Shown: one piece after another, positions 60,101 to 64,000 of the stretch
Layout: every line of letters starts with the position of its first letter
Numbering within the stretch: the first letter of the stretch is position 1
The notes under the pieces: generated by a model
What the model saw: only the letters and a program-made list of their open reading frames with translations
The model's database searches: none
What the model was told of the DNA's origin: nothing
Translations under genes and position numbers: made by a program
Source of the DNA: Serratia silvae
GTDB lineage: Bacteria; Pseudomonadota; Gammaproteobacteria; Enterobacterales; Enterobacteriaceae
Direction: 5' to 3'
Assembly: GCF_023282985.1 (NCBI RefSeq)
Contig: NZ_JAGQDC010000010.1
Coordinates: 1 to 64,000, forward strand
Length of the DNA: 64,000 nt

Positions 60101-61275
60101 GTGACGGCCACGGTACCACTCAGGGGGATTACATCTATGATCCGCTGGGGCGTCGGGTGGGTAAACGCATCCTTCACCTTAGCCCGCAGGGCATACCTCG
60201 TGAAGATGCATGTGTGACGTGGTACGGCTGGGATGGTGACAGATTGGTACTTACTGAAAGTGACGGGCAGCGTGTTCATACGCTCTATCAACCGGGCAGT
60301 TTTGTGCCATTGTTACGTATTGAAGGTGATGCGCCACCGGTGGTGCAGACGCTGGTCCAGACCTTGGAGCAGGACGCGGGTATGCGTTTCGAGCCGGAGG
60401 TCTGCGACCAACTACATCGGTTAGAACAGGAACTGCGTGAGGGTACCCTGAGCACACATAGCCAGCAATGGCTGAACCATGCGCAACTGAACCAGGAACA
60501 ACTACTGGCGATGCTGAAACCGTTGCCGGAACGAGCAACCCCGTTAGTTCACCTCTACCACTGTGACCATCTGGGCACTCCGTTGGCGCTGATCAATCAG
60601 CAGGGGGGTGTAGATTGGCAGGCTGAATTTGATGCCTGGGGCAATCAGGTTGCAGGGCGCAATCCGCAGCGCCTGTACCAGCCGATCCGTATGCAGGGGC
60701 AGCACTATGACGAGGAAACGGGGCTGCATTACAACCGCCATCGCTACTATGATCCGATGCTGGGGCGGTATATCAATCAGGATCCGATTGGGTTATTAGG
60801 TGGGATGAATTTATATAGTTACCCGTTGAATCCGCTTCAATGGGGTGACCCATTGGGGCTTGATGTCAGATTGGTAAATACTCACGCAGTAGGTGGTTGG
60901 CACAGAAAAGTTGAGGTTGATGATGGAGCTGGAACTTATGGTATAAGCTTTGGCGTCTATACTCAAGATCCTAGCATATCGGGAAGCCCATCAGGTATGC
61001 CCAACGCAGGAAAAGCCGGAGATGGGATGGTATATGTAGACAATGATAACGCTATAAAAATAGCTGAGTCATTCAAAACGACACCAGAAGAGGATGCTTT
61101 AATAAAACATTATTTAGAGGGCCAGATAGGAAAAACAGGTTCATATAATGTTGCTTTTAATAATTGCAGAACTTATTCAAATAGTGAGTATAATGAAGCT
61201 GTTCGCATGGTTATTAAAAAAAGAGTAAAAGATAAGTTTAATAGTATAATTGAGAGTATTAGAGGGTTTTTTTAA
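57196..61275 (+). CDS. PAAR-like/Rhs protein with C-terminal toxin domain (T6SS cargo)
   Basis: The 1359-residue product begins with a short PAAR-like segment (about 3-40; GDATLKGGPIVQGAASVLIG) and a DUF6531-type region (GNPVNPSLGAKVLPGETDVA). Many YD repeats form the Rhs shell (about 270-1190). The core closes with GRYINQDPIGLLGG at about 1190 and DPLGL at 1218-1222, where such proteins cut themselves. The last 137 residues (1223-1359) are the variable tip, encoded by much AT-richer DNA. The tip has GGWH (His1236) and AFNNCRTYSN (Cys1324), an arrangement like circularly permuted NlpC/P60 or LRAT-type thiol enzymes. AAGGAG precedes the ATG, 75 bp after vgrG. The tip activity is inferred only. 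Confidence 0.88.
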   Translation: MSGKPAARQGDATLKGGPIVQGAASVLIGSSTGIACSVCPGGITTGNPVNPSLGAKVLPGETDVALPGPARLVINRSYSSYQTPTPAPIGLFGPGWQGAFDVSLQVHPDVLILNDNGGRSLHFESLQAGDIVYSRSEKLWLARGGVAELNESHALAPLWHSLPLSLREDTHYYFVANDPLGPWWVFGYVQTVPAVDAVLPEPLPIHRPLWGLAERNGHQLHYLRDADGTFAGKITGVVDGAGRRFRLELTQIPPLILTRVSGYGTDDGIRLSAVYLVSAPGFADLPSAPLVRYEYNPRGELAVVYDRADHPVRQFEWHPDYLGRMVAHRYAGRPATHYIYNDEGKVATQHNPGGLDYHFVYEPQLTRVTDSLGREEIYHFTGEGGLRRLVKHQNADGGFTLNEFDGSGRLTATVDALGRKTEFELDVANGNLSCITAPDGKQTRYSYNAQHQVVRVIQPDRSEITKEYDDLGRLMAQSDALQQTTRYHYASDVSDQLVAIEVPDGGRQQLAWTEYDQLKRYTDCSGCATDYEYDLWGEVTRVTYEEGLSITRAYDDRGRLTRFTTATGESTHYQYNEAGDHVRTTFPDGGYEDSEYDEWGRVQRSLLASGRLIQQFRHDVAGRLRAIINENGAQTLFEYDERDRLVKETGFDGRQQSYHYNVGGELTQSDDCGLTTDWHYDSAGRVIKSVCPSLTDGSPDEMNWSYTENGLLQSLEHHSAGHRVSVLWQRDLTGRVIRESQKVLDPHEQVRWSHTIGHSYQARGGLAQTLPDGLPAIDWLTYGPGHLLGVALDGKPLLEFERDALHRESSRRFGATTRQTDYDAAGRLSRFALAGQPTSPLNREHRYDNRGLLTHISNGAGDMRHFVYDEANRLSEELGVYPSQYQYDPAGNRLPRMRSPASFEPHERSPIHPALLDNRLQEDETFIYRHDVYGNLVEKRCHANDSEVHRYGYDSKHRLIHYAYTLSWSDGHGTTQGDYIYDPLGRRVGKRILHLSPQGIPREDACVTWYGWDGDRLVLTESDGQRVHTLYQPGSFVPLLRIEGDAPPVVQTLVQTLEQDAGMRFEPEVCDQLHRLEQELREGTLSTHSQQWLNHAQLNQEQLLAMLKPLPERATPLVHLYHCDHLGTPLALINQQGGVDWQAEFDAWGNQVAGRNPQRLYQPIRMQGQHYDEETGLHYNRHRYYDPMLGRYINQDPIGLLGGMNLYSYPLNPLQWGDPLGLDVRLVNTHAVGGWHRKVEVDDGAGTYGISFGVYTQDPSISGSPSGMPNAGKAGDGMVYVDNDNAIKIAESFKTTPEEDALIKHYLEGQIGKTGSYNVAFNNCRTYSNSEYNEAVRMVIKKRVKDKFNSIIESIRGFF

Positions 61276-61653
61276 ATGAATAACTTTATTTTTTTTGTGT
61301 TAAGCTTTATACCTTGGTGCAAGACTAATGTATCAATGGATTCTTTATCTGAATCATACTCGTACTTTATATATGAATCAGGGGGAATTGTAAGACAAGG
61401 TGTTATTTCTGACAATAAAGTAAAGGAAGTATTTCTAGAGAAATCTTCGAACTTATCTGATTGGTCATATGATATTAAAAGCTATGCTCCAAAAATTAAA
61501 TTTACTTCAGAATTAAGTTCCATTTCTTGTAATGAATCTGGTGTAATATCATTTAACAAGTTAAATGAAAATAAAGATTCTTTTCAACTATCAAAAAGCG
61601 ATGTTGCTCTATGTGATACATTATATTTTTTGATAAAAAATCGACAGGCATAG
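61276..61653 (+). CDS. Candidate immunity protein for the Rhs tip
   Basis: This 125-residue gene starts on the base after the Rhs stop codon and shares the low-GC composition of the toxin tip, the usual place and style of a cognate immunity gene. No family is recognised. The N-terminus MNNFIFFVLSFIPWCKTN is hydrophobic and could be a signal peptide or anchor, although it lacks an N-terminal positive charge. The rest is polar and Ser-rich. If exported, it would guard the periplasm, which fits a wall- or envelope-directed effector. The ribosome site AGAGGG lies in the end of the Rhs gene. Confidence 0.7.
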   Translation: MNNFIFFVLSFIPWCKTNVSMDSLSESYSYFIYESGGIVRQGVISDNKVKEVFLEKSSNLSDWSYDIKSYAPKIKFTSELSSISCNESGVISFNKLNENKDSFQLSKSDVALCDTLYFLIKNRQA

Positions 61654-61662
61654 CCGTGAAAA

Positions 61663-61731
61663 ATGAAAGAGTTTTATTATTTTGATAAAGAGGGCTATTT
61701 TTTCTCCTGTGAGGATATTTATCACCGCTGA
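61663..61731 (+). other. Short orphan reading frame after the immunity gene
   Basis: A 22-codon frame (MKEFYYFDKEGYFFSCEDIY, then HR) begins 10 bp after the immunity stop. It keeps the AT-rich composition and has an aromatic, protein-like sequence. It may be the broken start of a displaced gene at the Rhs variable end, or chance. No homologue is recognised. Confidence 0.25.
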
Positions 61732-61774
61732 TCTACCTAAAAAGCCGGTTGAGATTTGATTAGCAATTCGAAGC

Positions 61775-61800
61775 AGCCCTTTAGGGCTGCTTCAGTGACA
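61775..61800. terminator. Hairpin between the Rhs island and speG
   Basis: AGCAGCCCTTTAGGGCTGCT is an inverted repeat (eight pairs) between two converging units, 3' of speG and of the immunity region. T-runs are short. Confidence 0.6.
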
Positions 61801-61807
61801 AAACAGG

Positions 61808-62365
61808 CTACTTCACCAGCGGTTTATCACCAGGCTGGGCCGTCTTGAACTTCGCCAAATACTGCGGCTGGAAGATGCACATACGCAGCACGGTGCGGTA
61901 TGCGCCGCTAACGAAGAATTCGTCAATAAGTTCGCCTTCCACCTCAAAGCCCAGCTTGCTGTAAATATGGATCGCCTTCGGGTTTTCTTTATCGACGATC
62001 AGATACAGCTTATACAGGTTGAGTACCGAGAAGCCGTAGTCCATCGCCAGTTTGGCGGCGGTGCTGGCGTAGCCTTTGCCCTGATGCGCCGGATCGATGA
62101 TGATCTGGAATTCGGCGCGGCGGTGGATATGGTCGATCTCGACCAGTTCAACCAGCCCGACCTTGGCCCCTTCATGCTCGATGATAAAACGCCGTTCGCT
62201 CTGGTCGTGAATGTGCTTATCGTACAGATCGGAAAGCTCAACAAAGGCTTCATAAGGCTCTTCGAACCAGTAGCGCATGACGCTGGCGTTGTTATCCATC
62301 TGGTGAACAAACGCCAAATCTTCCCGCTCCAGCGGGCGTAGCCTGACGTTGGTGGTGCTCGACAT
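61808..62365 (-). CDS. speG: Spermidine N1-acetyltransferase SpeG
   Basis: SpeG acetylates spermidine and spermine with acetyl-CoA, which limits polyamine toxicity. The 185-residue GNAT protein closely matches E. coli SpeG across [59 protein letters not shown] and [20 protein letters not shown]. The acidic EEPYEAF region forms part of the allosteric polyamine site in known SpeG dodecamers. GAGGAG precedes the ATG. It lies next to purN. Confidence 0.95.
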   Translation of the reverse strand: MSSTTNVRLRPLEREDLAFVHQMDNNASVMRYWFEEPYEAFVELSDLYDKHIHDQSERRFIIEHEGAKVGLVELVEIDHIHRRAEFQIIIDPAHQGKGYASTAAKLAMDYGFSVLNLYKLYLIVDKENPKAIHIYSKLGFEVEGELIDEFFVSGAYRTVLRMCIFQPQYLAKFKTAQPGDKPLVK

Positions 62366-62425
62366 ACATTCTCCTCGGTATCAATAATCTGGCAAAAGTA
62401 TAACCCCAGGAGCTGATCCAAGGCG

Positions 62426-62457
62426 AAAAAAAACGGCACCGTGAAAGGCACCGTTTA
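62426..62457 (-). terminator. Strong rho-independent terminator after purN
   Basis: On the minus strand AAACGGTGCC-TTTCAC-GGTGCCGTTT forms a near-perfect stem followed by a run of eight Ts, about 20 nt after the purN stop. Confidence 0.95.
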
Positions 62458-62477
62458 GATTGCAGGTAAATGGCGGG

Positions 62478-63119
62478 TCAGTCGGCGGCATAACCTTGTG
62501 CTGGCAGGCGTTCGCCGTCCAGCCAGGCGGCGTTGTCGCGCATTGCCAGCCGCCCTTCGATAAACCAGCTCACCACCAGAGGGTAAATGGTGTGTTCCTG
62601 GGTCTGTACCCGCTCAATGACCTCATATTCCTCGTCACCGGGGAAGATCGGTACCTTGGCTTGCAGGATCACCGGGCCACCGTCGAGCTGCTCCGTGACG
62701 AAATGCACCGAGGTGCCATGTTCGGCGTCGCCGTTGTCGATAGCCTGGCGATGGGTATGCAATCCGGGGTATTTCGGCAGCAGGGAAGGGTGGATATTCA
62801 GCAAGCGCCCGGCATAGTGCTGCACAAAGGTGTTGCTGAGGATGCGCATATAACCGGCCAGCACCACCAGATCGGGTTGGTATTGGTCGATGGCTTGTGC
62901 CAGCGCGGCGTCAAAGGCTTCACGATCGGCAAAGGCTTTGGCATCCAGCGCTTGAGCGGCAATGCCAGCCGCTTCGGCACGTTGCAGGCCATAAGCCTGC
63001 GCGTTATTGCTCAATACCGCCACGATAGTGGCGTCGATCCGGCCCTGTTGGCAGGCGTCGATCAGCGCTTGGAAATTACTCCCCTGGCCGGAGACCAACA
63101 CCACAATCTTTTTCATCAC
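62478..63119 (-). CDS. purN: Phosphoribosylglycinamide formyltransferase PurN
   Basis: PurN transfers the formyl group of 10-formyl-THF to GAR in purine synthesis. The 213-residue sequence has [19 protein letters not shown] at the start, [13 protein letters not shown] with the catalytic Asn nearby, and [16 protein letters not shown] with the catalytic His; the catalytic Asp lies in the LDGGPVI segment. The start overlaps the purM stop (ATGA), and a strong terminator follows, so purMN is one operon. Confidence 0.96.
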   Translation of the reverse strand: MMKKIVVLVSGQGSNFQALIDACQQGRIDATIVAVLSNNAQAYGLQRAEAAGIAAQALDAKAFADREAFDAALAQAIDQYQPDLVVLAGYMRILSNTFVQHYAGRLLNIHPSLLPKYPGLHTHRQAIDNGDAEHGTSVHFVTEQLDGGPVILQAKVPIFPGDEEYEVIERVQTQEHTIYPLVVSWFIEGRLAMRDNAAWLDGERLPAQGYAAD

Positions 63120-64000
63120 TGGATGACCACTTGTTGTTCGTCAGAAGAAGCGGTCAGTTTACCAATCTGCCAGGCTTTTTCACCCGCAGCGGTTAATATT
63201 GCGATGGCTTTTTCTACCGATCCCTGTGGCAGTGCAATCACCATACCGACGCCGCAGTTAAAGGTGCGGTACATTTCATGACGGCTCACGTTGCCCGCTT
63301 GCTGCAACCAACTAAACACGGCAGGCCACTGCCAGCTCGATTCGTCGATCACCGCCAGCATCCCCTCTGGCAATACGCGTGGGATGTTTTCCCAGAAACC
63401 GCCGCCGGTCAGGTGAGCAATCGCGTGCACTTCCACTTTCTCGATCAATTCCAGTACCGATTTGACGTAAATCTTGGTCGGTTCTAGCAGATGGTCTGCC
63501 AGCGGTTTTCCCGCCAGGTCGGTGGTGGTGGGATCGGTTTTGCTCACTTCCAGGATCTTGCGCACTAGCGAATAACCGTTGGAGTGCGGGCCTGAAGCGC
63601 CTAGAGCGATCAGTGCATCGCCAGACTGTACTTTGCTGCCGTCGATGATTTCGGATTTCTCAACCACGCCCACGCAGAAACCGGCGACGTCGTAGTCTTC
63701 ACCGTGGTACATGCCGGGCATTTCGGCGGTCTCACCACCGACTAATGCACAGCCGGACTGTTTACAGCCTTCGGCAATCCCGGTGATCACGCTGGCAGCG
63801 GTATCCACATCCAGCTTGCCGGTGGCGAAGTAATCGAGGAAGAACAGCGGCTCAGCACCCTGAACCACCAGATCGTTAACACACATCGCCACCAGATCGA
63901 TACCGATGGTGTCGTGGCGTTTTAAATCCATCGCCAGACGCAGCTTGGTGCCCACGCCGTCGGTGCCGGAAACCAGTATCGGCTCGCGGTATTTCTGCGG
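63116..64000 (-). CDS. purM: Phosphoribosylformylglycinamidine cyclo-ligase PurM (5' end outside window)
   Basis: PurM closes the imidazole ring of AIR with ATP. The visible 295 codons run from the right edge, where the frame is still open, through [59 protein letters not shown] and [17 protein letters not shown] to the stop. About 50 N-terminal residues of a 346-residue protein are missing because of the window edge. It overlaps purN by 4 bp. The upstream promoter, probably PurR-controlled, is not in view. Confidence 0.95.
   Translation of the reverse strand, partial: PQKYREPILVSGTDGVGTKLRLAMDLKRHDTIGIDLVAMCVNDLVVQGAEPLFFLDYFATGKLDVDTAASVITGIAEGCKQSGCALVGGETAEMPGMYHGEDYDVAGFCVGVVEKSEIIDGSKVQSGDALIALGASGPHSNGYSLVRKILEVSKTDPTTTDLAGKPLADHLLEPTKIYVKSVLELIEKVEVHAIAHLTGGGFWENIPRVLPEGMLAVIDESSWQWPAVFSWLQQAGNVSRHEMYRTFNCGVGMVIALPQGSVEKAIAILTAAGEKAWQIGKLTASSDEQQVVIQ

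Noticed and set aside
62460-63281. Plus-strand frame of 273 codons opposite purN
   Set aside because: Antisense shadow of purN and the end of purM; both real genes have complete catalytic motifs.

Overview
This window looks like a chromosomal segment from a gammaproteobacterium of the Enterobacterales, most likely Serratia or a close Yersiniaceae relative. The basis is gene content and order: srlAEBDMR-gutQ, rspAB with its dehydrogenase, permease and regulator, yegS/yegQ/yegP, baeRS-mdtCBA, yegD-alkA-dgcE, yfgG/yfgF next to ppx-ppk, and purMN beside speG. Genus is an inference from synteny and recalled protein similarity; there is no rRNA or tRNA gene in the window to fix it.

Layout. 1-1000 is a decayed patch: a frameshifted zinc-ribbon (DUF746-like) gene with a 25-bp direct repeat, and a C-terminally truncated tyrosine-recombinase fragment that runs up to an intact TPP riboswitch. 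1002-2718 is riboswitch-thiM-thiD (thiamine salvage). 2846-4414 carries a Fic AMPylase-type protein with a four-fold Met-Ser-Glu-Glu repeat, and a lysozyme inhibitor (Ivy). 4485-9458 (minus) is the complete glucitol/sorbitol PTS operon. 9700-10749 is class I fructose-bisphosphate aldolase. 10974-16997 (minus) is a sugar-acid cluster (rspA, rspB, MHS-type permease, mannonate/fructuronate oxidoreductase, GntR-type regulator rspR). At 17226-17382 a 157-bp non-coding element with Tn5-type ends and an 8-bp target duplication sits inside a palindrome. 17459-20762 holds yegS, trhP (yegQ) and yegP. 21108-21764 is a vapBC toxin-antitoxin pair whose toxin has an amber codon.

21768-31563 (minus) is mdtABC-baeSR, with mdtD reduced to a short out-of-frame scar. 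31824-34764 has an aldo/keto reductase, a GNAT acetyltransferase and the Hsp70-like yegD. 34950-39767 has an Ada-AlkA fusion convergent with, and overlapping, the multi-PAS diguanylate cyclase dgcE. 39997-44536 has mgtE, the small gene yfgG and the c-di-GMP phosphodiesterase gene yfgF. 44763-53302 couples polyphosphate metabolism (ppk-ppx) with a divergent phosphate-transporter operon (enlarged PstC and PstA, PstB, no PstS) behind a Pho-box-like site. A CcmA-like bactofilin follows. 54982-61653 is an orphan type VI secretion island: VgrG, a PAAR/Rhs protein with an AT-rich exchangeable C-terminal domain, and an adjacent candidate immunity gene. The window closes with speG, purN and a purM that runs off the right edge.

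Most of the window is conserved core. The parts that repay attention are the Rhs tip with its immunity partner (a possible permuted papain-like/NlpC-type effector), the Tn5-ended mini-element, the mdtD scar, the amber vapC, the Fic repeat, and the pst-like operon without a binding protein. I saw no CRISPR array, prophage, rRNA or tRNA, and I do not claim a wholly new system.
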